NCBI RefSeq assembly: GCF_035961655.1
Contig: NZ_CP108393.1
Span: 6,309,001 to 6,373,000 of the forward strand
Source: Streptomyces sp. NBC_01317
Lineage (GTDB): Bacteria; Actinomycetota; Actinomycetes; Streptomycetales; Streptomycetaceae
Length of the DNA: 64,000 bases
Direction of reading: 5' to 3'
The position numbers and the translations under genes were made by a program. The number at the start of each line of letters is the position of its first letter. Position 1 is the stretch's first letter. Below, one piece after another: positions 17,950 to 28,800 of the stretch. The notes below the pieces were generated by a model that worked only from the letters and a program-made list of their open reading frames with translations, searched no databases and was not told where the DNA came from.

Positions 17950-20901
17950 ATGAGACGCAGAGCGAGATCGATCCTCGCGGCGGGCGCGCTGCTGGTGGGC
18001 GGAGTGACACTGGCGCCGCTCGCCGAGGCACAGACGACACCGGGCGCGGACGCCGGCGCGGACGCCGTGAAGGTGTTCGACGCACAGGTCACCAAGGAGC
18101 AGGTGCCGCTGCTCATAGCCGCCGGCCAGGACTCGCGTGAACTGGGCGAGCTGGCACCGGAGAAGGGCACGGCGAAGGTCGAGCTGTTCCTCACCGACGC
18201 GCAGGCGCGCGGCCTGGAGCAGCAGGGTGTCGACGTCACCGAGCGCAAGGTCGCCCAGAAGGCCGAGGCCAGGATCCAGGCCGCCGGCGACGGCGTCTTC
18301 CGCCCGTACAGCGGCAAGGGCAACCTGAAGGAAGAGATCGTCAAGACCGGGCAGGCCAACCCCGGCCTCACCAAGGTCGTCTCCATCGGCAAGACCGTCC
18401 AGGGCCAGGACATCCTCGCGATCAAGATCAGCAAGGGCGCGAAGAAGACGAAGGACGGCGCCAAGCCGTCCGTGCTCTACATGTCCAACCAGCACGCCCG
18501 GGAGTGGATCACTCCCGAGATGACGCGCCGGCTGATGCACTACTACCTCGACAACTACGGCAAGGACCGGCGGATCACCAAGATCGTCGACTCCACCGAG
18601 CTGTGGTTCGTCCCCACCGCCAACCCGGACGGCTACGACTACACGTTCAGCCCCGACGGCGACCGGCTGTGGCGCAAGAACCTGCGGGACGTCGACGGCG
18701 ACGGGACGATCACCGCCGGCGACGGCGTCGACCTCAACCGCAACTTCGCCTTCAAGTGGGGCTACGACGACGAGGGTTCGTCGCCCCGCCCCACCGGCGA
18801 GACCTACCGCGGCGCGGGCCCCAACTCCGAGCCCGAGACGAAGGCGATCGACCGCTTCCAGAAGAGCATCGGCTTCGACTACGGCATCAACTACCACTCG
18901 GCGGCCGAGCTGCTCCTCTACGGCGTGGGCTGGCAGGTCGCCACCCCCACCCCCGACGACGTGCTCTACGAGGCCCTCGCCGGCACGCCCGAGAACTCCG
19001 CGGTCCCCGGCTACTACCCGCAGGTCTCCTCCGAGCTGTACACCACCAACGGTGAGGCCGACGGGCACGCGGCGAACGTCAACGGCACGATGATGTTCAC
19101 CCCGGAGATGACGACCTGCCAGACCGCCTCGGCGATCGACCCGGCCGACGCGTGGGAGGCCAGGGACTGCCAGTCCGGCTTCAACTTCCCCGACGACGAG
19201 AAGCTGATCCAGGGCGAGTTCGCCAAGAACATCCCCTTCGCGCTCTCCGTCGCCGAGACCGCCGTCCACCCCGACCAGCCGGTCTCCTCGGTCGGCCTGA
19301 CGGCCCCCGACTTCACCCTGGACCCCTTCACCACCTCGTACGCGCGCGGTGAGGACCAGGAAGTCGCCGTCACCGTCCGCAAGTCCGTCCGGGACAAGGA
19401 GCTCAACTACCGGATCAACGGCGGCCGTACGCACGACGAGGACCTCAAGGCCTGGAAGGGCGGCGAGACCTACGGCGGCGACGACAACCTCCACTTCGAC
19501 GAGTACCGCGCCGAGATCGAGGACGCCGACCCGGGCGACACGGTCGAGGTCTGGTTCACCGGCCGCACCAAGGCCGGCCGGTCCACGGCCAGTGAGCACT
19601 TCACCTACACCGTCGCCGAGCGCCCCCGCGCCGACACGATCGTGATCGCCGAGGGCGCCGGATCCGCCCAGAACGCCGCCGCGTACGTCGACGCCCTCCG
19701 GGCCAACGGCCGTACCGCCGTCGTCTGGGACGTCCCCACCCAGGGCGCCCCGCACCCGCTGGGGGTCCTCGCCCACTTCTCCACCGCCGTCCACTACACC
19801 GGGGCCACCGCCCCGACCGGCGACACCCAGCTGGCTGTCAGGGACTTCCTCAACGAGGGCGGCAAGCTGGTCGAGGCCGGCGAGCTGGCCGGCGGCAACG
19901 CCACGGTCGGCCGCGCCCAGACCAACGACTTCAGCCAGTACTACCTGGGCGCGTACGGTCGTACGTCCCTGGGCGGCGCCACCGGCTTCACCGGCGCCGG
20001 CGCCCTCGCGGGCGCGGCGGGACCGCTGGCGGCCGCACCCGGCAACCCGCTGAACGCCGCCGGGGTCTACAACATCACCTCCGAGACCCTGGACCCGGAG
20101 ACCTTCCCCCAGTTCCGGAGCGCGCAGGCCGGCACGTACGCGGGCATCGTCAACCCGTACGCCCCCTACCAGGGCGCCTGGATGGCGGCGGCCACCCACG
20201 AGGACGACGACTGGCGGCGCCTGAGCCGGACCGTCGACCTCACCGGGGTCACCGCGGCCGACAAGCCCGAACTGCGTCTCGCGCTGAACTGGAACACCGA
20301 GCCGGGCTACGACCACGCCGTCCTGGAGGCGCACACCACCGGCGCCGAGGACTGGACCACCCTCCCCGAGGCCGGCGGCGCCACCACCGCCGCGGTCCCC
20401 GACGAGTGCGAGGCCGGGTTCTTCGTCGCCGGACACCCCTTCCTGGAGCACTACCTCACCCTCGGGGACGCGGGCTGCGAGGCGACCGGCACCACCGGCG
20501 CCTGGAACAGCTTCACCGGCACCTCCAACGGCTGGAAGCAGGTCGCCTTCGACCTGAGCGCCTACGCCGGGAAGAAGGTCGACCTCTCGCTCAGCTACAT
20601 CACCGACCCCAGCACGGGCGGCCGCGGCCTCTTCGCGGACAACACGCGCCTGGTCGTCGGCGGCGCCGAGCAGCAGGCCGAGGGCTTCGAGACCTCTCTC
20701 GGCGCCTGGACCACCCCGGGAGCCCCGGCGGGCAGCCCGGCCGTGGACGGCGACTGGACGCGCGTCCAGGAGCTTTTCAAGGCCTACTCCGCCGTGACCA
20801 CCCGTGACACCGTGCTGCTGGGCTTCGGCCTGGAGCACGTACAGGACGCCGGACAGCGTGCGGCGATCCTCGGCAAGGCACTGCGCAGCCTGCGCCACTG
20901 A
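17950..20901 (+). CDS. Secreted M14 family zinc carboxypeptidase
   Basis: A 983-residue extracellular metallocarboxypeptidase. It starts with a Sec signal peptide (MRRRARSILAAGALLVGGV, cleaved near AEA-Q). The peptidase domain (about residues 120-440) carries zinc ligands His182 and Glu185 (NQHAREW), His316 (NYHSAAEL) and the catalytic Glu386 (MFTPEM), with substrate-side NPDGYDY and DLNRNFAFKW. The long C-terminus is beta-rich and probably binds substrate or cell wall. The frame is open from 17896; ATG 17950 is chosen because GGGGGGCAC precedes it and it starts the signal peptide. Monocistronic between terminators. It releases C-terminal amino acids from peptides outside the cell. Confidence 0.92.
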   Translation: MRRRARSILAAGALLVGGVTLAPLAEAQTTPGADAGADAVKVFDAQVTKEQVPLLIAAGQDSRELGELAPEKGTAKVELFLTDAQARGLEQQGVDVTERKVAQKAEARIQAAGDGVFRPYSGKGNLKEEIVKTGQANPGLTKVVSIGKTVQGQDILAIKISKGAKKTKDGAKPSVLYMSNQHAREWITPEMTRRLMHYYLDNYGKDRRITKIVDSTELWFVPTANPDGYDYTFSPDGDRLWRKNLRDVDGDGTITAGDGVDLNRNFAFKWGYDDEGSSPRPTGETYRGAGPNSEPETKAIDRFQKSIGFDYGINYHSAAELLLYGVGWQVATPTPDDVLYEALAGTPENSAVPGYYPQVSSELYTTNGEADGHAANVNGTMMFTPEMTTCQTASAIDPADAWEARDCQSGFNFPDDEKLIQGEFAKNIPFALSVAETAVHPDQPVSSVGLTAPDFTLDPFTTSYARGEDQEVAVTVRKSVRDKELNYRINGGRTHDEDLKAWKGGETYGGDDNLHFDEYRAEIEDADPGDTVEVWFTGRTKAGRSTASEHFTYTVAERPRADTIVIAEGAGSAQNAAAYVDALRANGRTAVVWDVPTQGAPHPLGVLAHFSTAVHYTGATAPTGDTQLAVRDFLNEGGKLVEAGELAGGNATVGRAQTNDFSQYYLGAYGRTSLGGATGFTGAGALAGAAGPLAAAPGNPLNAAGVYNITSETLDPETFPQFRSAQAGTYAGIVNPYAPYQGAWMAAATHEDDDWRRLSRTVDLTGVTAADKPELRLALNWNTEPGYDHAVLEAHTTGAEDWTTLPEAGGATTAAVPDECEAGFFVAGHPFLEHYLTLGDAGCEATGTTGAWNSFTGTSNGWKQVAFDLSAYAGKKVDLSLSYITDPSTGGRGLFADNTRLVVGGAEQQAEGFETSLGAWTTPGAPAGSPAVDGDWTRVQELFKAYSAVTTRDTVLLGFGLEHVQDAGQRAAILGKALRSLRH

Positions 20902-20909
20902 TCCGCAAC

Positions 20910-20994
20910 GCCGGGGTCACCGGTGGTTCGCCACCCGGTCACCCCGGCGTCGACGGCCCGTGCCCGCTACCCGCGGGTACGGGCCGTTGTCGAC
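20910..20994 (+). terminator. Double hairpin after the carboxypeptidase gene
   Basis: The first stem, GCCGGGGTCACCGG, pairs with CCGGTCACCCCGGC with one mismatch (20910-20948). The second, starting GTCGACGGCCCGT, pairs with ACGGGCCG-TT-GTCGAC (20949-20994). Neither has a T-run. Together they separate the carboxypeptidase gene from gap. Confidence 0.6.
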
Positions 20995-21037
20995 TTCGCG
21001 GCAGCTCGATGTCACTCCGCCCTCCTCAGGAAGGTAG

Positions 21038-22117
<1,080 letters not shown>

Positions 22118-22132
22118 GCGACACGACGTGAA

Positions 22133-22177
22133 CGACAGGGCTCGGTGGGCGCACGCTGCGCCCACCGAGCCCTGTCG
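22133..22177 (+). terminator. 21-base perfect inverted repeat between gap and pgk
   Basis: CGACAGGGCTCGGTGGGCGCA (arm split at 22153) is perfectly complementary to 22157-22177, with only a 3-base loop. There is no T-run. It can stop or slow transcription from gap, or protect or process the gap message so that gap exceeds pgk-tpiA. Confidence 0.75.
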
Positions 22178-22231
22178 GGCTGTGCGGCCCGCCCGGAAAC
22201 CGACCAGACGTTCCAAGGAGTCCAGCACCGG

Positions 22232-23443
22232 ATGAAGACGATCGACGAACTTCTCACCGAAGGGGTCGGCGGCAAGCGGGTATTCGTCCGCGCCGACCTC
22301 AACGTGCCGCTCGACGGCACGACGATCACCGACGACGGCCGCATCCGCGCCGTCCAGCCGACGATCGCCCGGCTCGCCGACGCCGGCGCGCGCGTGATCG
22401 TCGCGTCCCACCTCGGCCGCCCCAAGGGCGCGCCCGACCCCGCCTTCTCGCTCGCCCCCGCCGCCGCCCGCCTCGGGGAACTCCTCGGTACGGACGTGGC
22501 CTTCGCGACCGACACGGTCGGCGACTCCGCCCGGGCCGTCGTCGCGGGCCTCGCCGACGGCCAGGTCGCCGTGATCGAGAACCTCCGCTTCAACCCCGGC
22601 GAGACCTCGAAGGACGACGCCGAGCGCGGCGCCTTCGCCGACCAGCTGGCCGGCCTCGCCGACCTGTACGTGGGCGACGGCTTCGGAGCCGTACACCGCA
22701 AGCACGCCTCCGTCGTGGACCTCCCGGCCCGCCTCCCGCACGCCGCGGGCGGCCTCATCGCCACCGAGGTCGGTGTCCTCAAGAAGCTCACCGAGGACGT
22801 CGCCCGCCCGTACGCCGTCGTCCTCGGCGGCGCCAAGGTCTCCGACAAGCTCGGGGTCATCGACCACCTGCTGGAGAAGGCCGACCGCATCCTCATCGGC
22901 GGCGGCATGGCGTTCACCTTCCTCAAGGCCCAGGGCCACGAGGTCGGCTCCTCGCTGCTCCAGGAGGACCAGATCCCGGCTGTCCAGGGCTACCTCAAGC
23001 GCGCCGAGGAGCGCGGCGTGGAGTTCGTGCTCCCCGTCGACTTCCTGGTCGCCGAGCAGTTCCCCGACCTCAAGACGAAGGCGCCCGCGCACCCCGAGAC
23101 GGTCGCGGCCGACGCCATGCCCGCCGGGAAGATGGGCCTGGACAACGGGCCCGAGACCTGCGCGCTCTACGCCGCCAAGCTCGCCGACGCGGCCACCGTC
23201 TTCTGGAACGGGCCGATGGGCGTCTTCGAACATCCCGACTACGCGGAGGGCACCAGGGCCGTCGCCCAGGCCCTCCTCGACTCGTCGGCCTTCACCGTCG
23301 TCGGCGGTGGCGACTCCGCCGCCGCCGTCCGGATCCTGGGCTTCGACGAGAACGCATTCGGCCATATCTCGACCGGTGGCGGCGCGAGCCTCGAATACCT
23401 CGAAGGCAAGACGCTTCCCGGCCTCGCCGCACTGGAGGACTGA
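22232..23443 (+). CDS. pgk: Phosphoglycerate kinase
   Basis: A 403-residue two-domain glycolytic kinase making ATP from 1,3-bisphosphoglycerate. The signature [14 protein letters not shown] is at about residue 19, the substrate arginines at SHLGRPKG and ENLRFNPGE, and the nucleotide loop at GGGDSAAAV near the C-terminus. The frame is open from 22145 across the hairpin, but ATG 22232 preceded by AAGGAG is the real start. tpiA begins 8 bases after the stop, so the two are co-translated. The pgk-tpiA pair is separated from gap by the 22133-22177 hairpin. Confidence 0.97.
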   Translation: MKTIDELLTEGVGGKRVFVRADLNVPLDGTTITDDGRIRAVQPTIARLADAGARVIVASHLGRPKGAPDPAFSLAPAAARLGELLGTDVAFATDTVGDSARAVVAGLADGQVAVIENLRFNPGETSKDDAERGAFADQLAGLADLYVGDGFGAVHRKHASVVDLPARLPHAAGGLIATEVGVLKKLTEDVARPYAVVLGGAKVSDKLGVIDHLLEKADRILIGGGMAFTFLKAQGHEVGSSLLQEDQIPAVQGYLKRAEERGVEFVLPVDFLVAEQFPDLKTKAPAHPETVAADAMPAGKMGLDNGPETCALYAAKLADAATVFWNGPMGVFEHPDYAEGTRAVAQALLDSSAFTVVGGGDSAAAVRILGFDENAFGHISTGGGASLEYLEGKTLPGLAALED

Positions 23444-23450
23444 CCGTTCC

Positions 23451-24254
23451 ATGACCGCTTCGACCGCTTCATCCGAAACAGCAGGCCGCCTTCCGCTGAT
23501 GGCGGGCAACTGGAAGATGAACCTCAACCACCTTGAGGCCATCGCCCACACCCAGAAGCTCGCCTTCGCCCTGGCGGACAAGGACTACGACGCCGTCGAG
23601 GTCGCCGTCCTGCCCCCCTTCACCGACCTGCGGTCCGTACAGACCCTCGTCGACGGGGACAAGCTCAAGATCAAGTACGGCGCCCAGGACATCTCCGCGC
23701 ACGACTCAGGCGCCTACACCGGCGAGATCTCGGGCCCGATGCTCGCCAAGCTCAAGTGCACCTACGTCGCTGTGGGGCACTCCGAGCGCCGGCAGTACCA
23801 CGCCGAGACGGACGAGCAGTGCAACGCCAAGGTGAAGGCCGCGTTCCGGCACGGCCTGACCCCGATCCTGTGCGTCGGCGAGGGCCTGGACATCCGCAAG
23901 GCCGGTGACCAGGTCGCGTACACGCTGGCGCAGCTCGACGGCGGCCTCAAGGACGTCCCGGCCGAGCAGGCCGAGACGATCGTGATCGCGTACGAGCCGG
24001 TCTGGGCGATCGGCACCGGCGAGGTCGCCACCCCCGAGGACGCCCAGGAGGTCTGCGGGGCGATCCGCGGCCGGCTGGCCGAGCTGTACTCCCAGGAGCT
24101 GGCCGGCAAGGTCCGCATCCAGTACGGCGGCTCGGTGAAGTCCGGCAACGTGGCCGCGATCATGGCCCAGCCCGATGTGGACGGCGCACTGGTCGGCGGC
24201 GCGGCGCTGGACGCCGAGGAGTTCGTCAAGATCGTCAGGTTCCGCGACCAGTGA
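23451..24254 (+). CDS. tpiA: Triosephosphate isomerase
   Basis: A 267-residue TIM-barrel enzyme interconverting dihydroxyacetone phosphate and glyceraldehyde 3-phosphate. Catalytic Lys is in GNWKMN, His in VGHSERR and Glu in [11 protein letters not shown]; the phosphate loop YGGSVKSGN and GALVGGAAL close the protein. The N-terminus is slightly extended ([13 protein letters not shown]), as in other streptomycetes. It is placed 8 bases after pgk and followed by a hairpin before secG. Confidence 0.97.
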   Translation: MTASTASSETAGRLPLMAGNWKMNLNHLEAIAHTQKLAFALADKDYDAVEVAVLPPFTDLRSVQTLVDGDKLKIKYGAQDISAHDSGAYTGEISGPMLAKLKCTYVAVGHSERRQYHAETDEQCNAKVKAAFRHGLTPILCVGEGLDIRKAGDQVAYTLAQLDGGLKDVPAEQAETIVIAYEPVWAIGTGEVATPEDAQEVCGAIRGRLAELYSQELAGKVRIQYGGSVKSGNVAAIMAQPDVDGALVGGAALDAEEFVKIVRFRDQ

Positions 24255-24285
24255 GTATGCGGTAGCACGGATCCGTCGTACCCTT

Positions 24286-24319
24286 GCGGGGGCCGGGTGG
24301 CCAGCCATCCGGCCCCCGC
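24286..24319 (+). terminator. Hairpin between tpiA and secG
   Basis: GCGGGGGCCGGGTGG and CCATCCGGCCCCCGC form a 15-base stem with one G-U pair around CCAG. It probably ends the pgk-tpiA message. It is followed at 24320-24357 by four irregularly spaced AGTCC motifs of unknown meaning. Confidence 0.75.
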
Positions 24320-24373
24320 AGTCCTTGACCAGTCCGAATTCAGTCCTGTCAGTCCGAGGAAGTTGGTCCAGCC

Positions 24374-24610
24374 GTGGTTATGGGGTTCTCGATCGCCCTC
24401 ATCATCTTCAGCCTGCTGCTGATGCTGCTGGTGCTGATGCACAAGGGGAAGGGCGGCGGCCTCTCCGACATGTTCGGTGGCGGAATGCAGTCGTCCGTCG
24501 GTGGGTCCTCGGTCGCGGAGCGTAACCTCGACCGCATCACCGTGGTTGTCGGTCTGCTGTGGTTCGCGAGCATTATCGTACTTGGCCTGCTGCTCAAGCT
24601 GGACAGCTGA
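24374..24610 (+). CDS. secG: Preprotein translocase subunit SecG
   Basis: A 78-residue SecG with the usual two transmembrane helices (IALIIFSLLLMLLVLMH and ITVVVGLLWFASIIVLGLLL) joined by the glycine-rich loop HKGKGGGLSDMFGGG. It is part of the SecYEG channel and helps SecA-driven export. GTG 24374 follows GAGGAAG; ATG 24380 is an alternative. It lies between tpiA and the RbpA-family gene, its usual streptomycete place. Confidence 0.95.
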   Translation: MVMGFSIALIIFSLLLMLLVLMHKGKGGGLSDMFGGGMQSSVGGSSVAERNLDRITVVVGLLWFASIIVLGLLLKLDS

Positions 24611-24813
24611 CCGCACGTACGGTACGGCGCCGCGGGCGCGGCCTATCATGAGCTTCCGCGCCCCGCGGCAGGGGTAACTCCCCTCTCTGGACGCGCGTTG
24701 GGCCTGAGACCGACCGGCGATCGCCGGCCGGTCTTACGTAGACTGGGGCGCCACCCGGCAGCGGGAGCTGCCTATCGATGCTTCGCGGCACCATCACGCA
24801 GGGAGTTACGACC

Positions 24814-25149
24814 GTGGCAAGTGGCAACGCGATCCGGGGAAGCCGGGTCGGAGCGGGGCCGATGGGCGAGGCCGAGCGTGGCGAGTCCGCGCCACGCCTG
24901 CGCATCTCCTTCTGGTGCTCCAACGGGCACGAGACGGTGCCGAGCTTCGCCAGTGACGCGCAGGTTCCGGAGACGTGGGACTGCCCGCGCTGCGGTTTCC
25001 CGGCCGGCCAGGACCGGGACAACCCGCCGGACCCGCCGCGCACCGAGCCGTACAAGACGCACCTCGCCTACGTACGTGAGCGGCGGAGCGACGCGGACGG
25101 CGAGGCGATCCTCGCGGAGGCGCTCGCCAAGCTGCGCGGCGAGATCTAG
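24814..25149 (+). CDS. RbpA-family RNA polymerase-binding protein
   Basis: A 111-residue member of the RbpA family, actinobacterial proteins that bind RNA polymerase and sigma factor and stimulate open-complex formation. The basic N-terminal arm (ASGNAIRGSRVGAG), the core with putative zinc ligands (FWCSNGH and WDCPRCG) and the helical C-terminus (HLAYVRERRSDADGEAILAEAL), which matches the sigma-interacting part, are visible. It differs noticeably from the RbpA sequence I recall from S. coelicolor (its C-terminus lacks the HWDMLMERR block), so it may be a paralogue; hence no symbol. The frame is open from 24778; GTG 24814 after AGGGAG is preferred. A terminator follows. Confidence 0.82.
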   Translation: MASGNAIRGSRVGAGPMGEAERGESAPRLRISFWCSNGHETVPSFASDAQVPETWDCPRCGFPAGQDRDNPPDPPRTEPYKTHLAYVRERRSDADGEAILAEALAKLRGEI

Positions 25150-25188
25150 GGCCTGTCCCGAGAGCCGCGAGTTCAAGACAATCCGGTC

Positions 25189-25221
25189 CGGCCGGGTCAC
25201 CTGTGTCAGGTGGCCCGGCCG
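25189..25221 (+). terminator. Terminator after the RbpA-family gene
   Basis: CGGCCGGGTCACCTG and CAGGTGGCCCGGCCG pair over 15 bases with one U-G pair and a TGT loop; GAGCTGTTT follows. Confidence 0.75.
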
Positions 25222-25347
25222 AGCTGTTTCCCGGCCTGTTTCCCCGGCCGCCTTTGCCGGCCCCGTTGTCAGTGCCTCCGTCTACGGTTCTCAGCATCGG
25301 ATTTCTCGAAGCGGCGGATGCGGGCCGTGGAGCCGGAGGGGGACGGG

Positions 25348-26568
25348 GTGTCGGCTGTCGGAACGGCGGAGGCGGCGGAGGTACGGGCGCCCGCGTGGCG
25401 CGGCGGGTTCGGGCGGCTGTGGTCCGCCGCGGTCGTCTCCCGGTTCGGGGACGCGCTGCGGACGGCCGCGATGCCCCTCCTCGCCACCACGCTCACCGAC
25501 GACCCGCTGCTGATCGCGTCGGTGACCGCCTGCGGCTACCTGCCGTGGCTGCTGTTCGGGCTGCTCGGCGGGGCCGTCGCCGACCGGGTCGACCAGCGGC
25601 GGGCCATGTGGGGCGTCGACCTGCTCCGGGGCGTCCTGATGGCGGCCTTCGCGGTGGCCGTCGCCCTGGGCCACGCCTCCGTCGCCCTGCTGATCACCCT
25701 CGCGTTCGTGCTCACCACCTTCCAGACGCTCTTCGACAACGCGGCGACGGCCCTGCTGCCCTCCCTCGTGCCGCCCGGGGCGCTGGGGAGCGCGAACGCC
25801 CGGCTGATGACCGGACAGCAGATCGCCGGCACGTTCCTCGCCGCGCCCCTGGTGCCGGTGCTGCTGCTGGGCGGCGCCTCCCTGCCGTACGCGGCCGACG
25901 CGGCGACCTACGGCGTGGCCGCGCTGCTGATCGCCTCGCTGCGGGCCGAACCGGCGGTACGGCCCGCGCGCAAGGCCGGCTCCACCCTGCGCGCCGAGAT
26001 GGCCGAGGGGCTGCGTGTCCTGTGGCACGACCGGACCCTGCGCGGGCTGTGCGTGGCCACGACCCTCTGCAACATCGGGATGGGCGCCCTGATCGCCACC
26101 CTCGTCCTGCACGTCACGGGCTGGCTGGACGCGGGCGACGCCGGGTACGCGCTCGCGGTCGCCGGGTACGGGGCGGGGAGTGTGCTGGGCGGGCTGCTCG
26201 CCCGGCGGCTCGCCGAGCGGACGGGGCGGATACGGGCCGTCCTCCTGGCCGGCACCGTCCAGACCGGGGTCCTGGTCGCCCTGGCCACGGTGCGGGAGCT
26301 GTGGGTGGCCGTGGTCTGCCTCGCGGTCTTCGGCCTGTGCGGCATGGTGTGGAACGTGAACCAGACCACGCTCGTGCAGGAGCGGAGCCCGGCTCCCGCG
26401 CTGGGCCGCATCAGCGCCGCCTTCCGTACGCTCGCCGTCGCCGGAGCCCCGCTCGGCGCGCTGCTCGGCGGCGCCGCGGCGGCCGGATGGGGGCTCAACA
26501 CACCCGCCCTGGTGGCCGCCGCGCTCTTCGTACCGGCCGTCGCGTCGCTGGCCCGTCTGATCAATTAG
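25348..26568 (+). CDS. MFS transporter, drug-efflux type
   Basis: A 406-residue major facilitator protein with about 12 hydrophobic segments, of the MFS_3/macrolide-efflux type. Typical features are WRGGFGRLWSAAVVSRFGDALR at the first helix, the loop-2 motif GGAVADRVDQRRAMW, and a repeated second-half loop GGLLARRLAERTGRIR. The frame is open from 25210, which would run into the RbpA terminator. ATG 25318 has no good ribosome-binding site, while GTG 25348 sits behind GGAGGGGGA, so I use 25348. The substrate is unknown. It stands alone between the RbpA-family gene and pgi. Confidence 0.85.
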   Translation: MSAVGTAEAAEVRAPAWRGGFGRLWSAAVVSRFGDALRTAAMPLLATTLTDDPLLIASVTACGYLPWLLFGLLGGAVADRVDQRRAMWGVDLLRGVLMAAFAVAVALGHASVALLITLAFVLTTFQTLFDNAATALLPSLVPPGALGSANARLMTGQQIAGTFLAAPLVPVLLLGGASLPYAADAATYGVAALLIASLRAEPAVRPARKAGSTLRAEMAEGLRVLWHDRTLRGLCVATTLCNIGMGALIATLVLHVTGWLDAGDAGYALAVAGYGAGSVLGGLLARRLAERTGRIRAVLLAGTVQTGVLVALATVRELWVAVVCLAVFGLCGMVWNVNQTTLVQERSPAPALGRISAAFRTLAVAGAPLGALLGGAAAAGWGLNTPALVAAALFVPAVASLARLIN

Positions 26569-26625
26569 GTTGGAGGGGCAGCAGGGGCAGCACGCAGGCA
26601 CGAGCAGAAGTGGGCTGATGTCCGA

Positions 26626-28278
26626 ATGAACGCAGCAAGCCGCAGCAGGCTCAATCGCACGCCCGAGTGGGCCGCATTGGGCAAGCACCGGGAGCAGTTG
26701 GGCCAGACGGGTCTGCGGGAGCTGTTCGCCGCGGCACCGGCGCGCGGCACCGACTACACCCTCCGGGTCGGCGATCTCCGCCTGGACTACTCGAAGCACC
26801 TGGTGACGGACGAGACGCTGGCGCTGCTGCGCGAGCTGGCCGCGGCCACCGGGGTGAGCGAGCTGCGGGACGCCATGTTCCGCGGCGAGAAGATCAACAC
26901 CACCGAGGACCGCGCGGTCCTGCACACCGCGCTGCGCGCGCCCCGGGACGCCGTGGTCGAGGTCGACGGGGGGAACGTCGTACCGGCCGTGCACGCGGTC
27001 CTCGACAAGATGGCCGCCTTCTCCGACCGGATCAGGGGAGGCGAGTGGACCGGCCACACGGGCCGGCCCATCAAGAACGTCGTCAACATCGGCATCGGCG
27101 GCTCCGACCTCGGCCCCGCGATGGCGTACGAAGCCCTCAAGTCCTTCACGGACCGCGGCCTCACGGTCCGCTTCGTGTCGAACGTGGACGGCGCCGACCT
27201 GCACGAGGCCGTACGGGATCTGGACGCGGCCGAGACGCTCTTCATCGTCGCCTCCAAGACCTTCACCACCATCGAGACCATCACCAACGCCACATCGGCC
27301 CGCGACTGGCTGCTGACCGAGTTGAGGGCCGGCCAGGAGGCCGTCGCCAAGCACTTCGTGGCGCTCTCCACGAACAGCGAGAAGGTCGCCGACTTCGGCA
27401 TCGACACGGCCAACATGTTCGAGTTCTGGGACTGGGTCGGCGGGCGGTACTCGTACGACTCCGCCATCGGCCTCTCCCTGATGATCGCGATCGGCCCCGG
27501 CCGCTTCCGCGAGATGCTCGACGGCTTCCACCTCGTGGACGAGCACTTCCGCACCGCCCCGCCGGAGTCCAACGCGCCGCTGCTGCTGGGTCTGTTGGGC
27601 GTCTGGTACGGCGCGTTCTTCGACGCGCAGTCTCACGCGGTCCTGCCGTACAGCCACTACCTGTCCAAGTTCACCGCGTACCTCCAGCAGTTGGACATGG
27701 AGTCCAACGGCAAGTCCGTGGACCGCGACGGCAACCCCGTCGACTGGCAGACGGGCCCGGTGGTCTGGGGCACGCCCGGCACCAACGGCCAGCACGCGTA
27801 CTACCAGTTGATCCACCAGGGTACGAAGATCATCCCGGCGGACTTCATCGGCTTCGCCCGGCCCGTCGGGGACCTGGCGCCGGGTCTGGTCGCCCAGCAC
27901 GACCTGCTGATGGCCAACTTCTTCGCGCAGACGCAGGCGCTGGCGTTCGGCAAGACCCCCGAAGAGGTACGGGCCGAGGGGGTGCCCGAGGAGCTGGTGC
28001 CGCACAAGACCTTCCGGGGGAACCACCCCACCACCACGATCCTCGCCGACGAGCTGACCCCCTCCGTCCTGGGCCAGCTGATCGCCCTGTACGAGCACAA
28101 GGTCTTCGTCCAGGGTGCGATCTGGAACATCGACTCGTTCGACCAGTGGGGCGTCGAGCTCGGCAAGGTCCTCGCCAAGAAGATCGAACCGGTCCTGACG
28201 GGTGACGAGGCCGGTGACCACCTCGACTCGTCGACGGCGGCGCTGGTCGCCACCTACCGCACCCTGCGCGGCCGCTGA
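26626..28278 (+). CDS. pgi: Glucose-6-phosphate isomerase
   Basis: A 550-residue enzyme interconverting glucose 6-phosphate and fructose 6-phosphate, linking the glycolytic genes to the pentose phosphate operon nearby. Visible are [19 protein letters not shown], the phosphate loop [13 protein letters not shown], the signature [19 protein letters not shown] with Arg and the active-site residues, [15 protein letters not shown], and the C-terminal [16 protein letters not shown]. The length is normal for the large bacterial form. ATG 26626 follows a GA-rich leader. The PH-domain gene starts 4 bases after its stop. Confidence 0.97.
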   Translation: MNAASRSRLNRTPEWAALGKHREQLGQTGLRELFAAAPARGTDYTLRVGDLRLDYSKHLVTDETLALLRELAAATGVSELRDAMFRGEKINTTEDRAVLHTALRAPRDAVVEVDGGNVVPAVHAVLDKMAAFSDRIRGGEWTGHTGRPIKNVVNIGIGGSDLGPAMAYEALKSFTDRGLTVRFVSNVDGADLHEAVRDLDAAETLFIVASKTFTTIETITNATSARDWLLTELRAGQEAVAKHFVALSTNSEKVADFGIDTANMFEFWDWVGGRYSYDSAIGLSLMIAIGPGRFREMLDGFHLVDEHFRTAPPESNAPLLLGLLGVWYGAFFDAQSHAVLPYSHYLSKFTAYLQQLDMESNGKSVDRDGNPVDWQTGPVVWGTPGTNGQHAYYQLIHQGTKIIPADFIGFARPVGDLAPGLVAQHDLLMANFFAQTQALAFGKTPEEVRAEGVPEELVPHKTFRGNHPTTTILADELTPSVLGQLIALYEHKVFVQGAIWNIDSFDQWGVELGKVLAKKIEPVLTGDEAGDHLDSSTAALVATYRTLRGR

Positions 28279-28281
28279 GAG

Positions 28282-28800
28282 ATGAGCGCACCCGGGATAG
28301 GCGGGCCGCAGGTGGTACGGCACCTGCGGCCGCCCCGCGACACGCTCGACCCCCGCGTCGTCGCCTGGTGGCGCACGCGCGTGTTGCTGCTCACCGTCGT
28401 CCCCGTCGTGCCGCTCGCCGTGCTGGGGGCGCTCATCGCCCCCGCGCGGACCTGGCTGCTCACGGCCGCCGCCGCCCTCGCGGTGCTCGGTCTCCTCGGT
28501 GCGGTGTTCCTGCCCGTGTGGTGGTTCCGGGTGCACCGCTGGGAGGTGACCGACGAGGCGGTCTACGTCCGCACGGGCTTCTTCCGGCAGGAGTGGCGGA
28601 TCGCGCCGATGTCCCGGATCCAGACCGTGGACACCGTGCGCGGCCCGCTGGAGCAGCTGTTCCGGCTCTCCACGGTCATCGTCACGACCGCGTCCGCCAA
28701 GGGCGCCGTACACCTCGCGGGGCTGGACCACCGGCTGGCCGCGGACCTGGCCGAGCGTCTGACACGGATCACCGGGGCCACGCCCGGCGACGCCACATGA
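28282..28800 (+). CDS. Bacterial PH-domain (YdbS-like) membrane protein
   Basis: A 172-residue protein with two hydrophobic helices (LLLTVVPVVPLAVLGALIA and LLTAAAALAVLGLLGAVFL) followed by a bacterial PH (bPH2) domain with the family pattern HRWEVTDEAVYVRTGFFRQEWRIAPMSRIQTVD. YdbS/YdbT-type pairs occur widely and in Bacillus affect resistance to some antimicrobial peptides; the molecular role is not known. It starts 4 bases after pgi and overlaps the next gene by ATGA, so the two PH genes are surely co-expressed. Confidence 0.82.
   Translation: MSAPGIGGPQVVRHLRPPRDTLDPRVVAWWRTRVLLLTVVPVVPLAVLGALIAPARTWLLTAAAALAVLGLLGAVFLPVWWFRVHRWEVTDEAVYVRTGFFRQEWRIAPMSRIQTVDTVRGPLEQLFRLSTVIVTTASAKGAVHLAGLDHRLAADLAERLTRITGATPGDAT

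Noticed and set aside
17887..20898. Minus-strand open frame matching the M14 peptidase almost end to end
   Set aside because: The plus strand has signal peptide, zinc ligands and catalytic Glu; the antisense product has no recognisable feature.
24672..24699. ECF (sigma R-like) promoter GGGTAAC ... GCGTT upstream of the RbpA-family gene
   Set aside because: The -35 deviates from GGGAAT/GGAAT and spacing is not exact; too weak to list as a feature.
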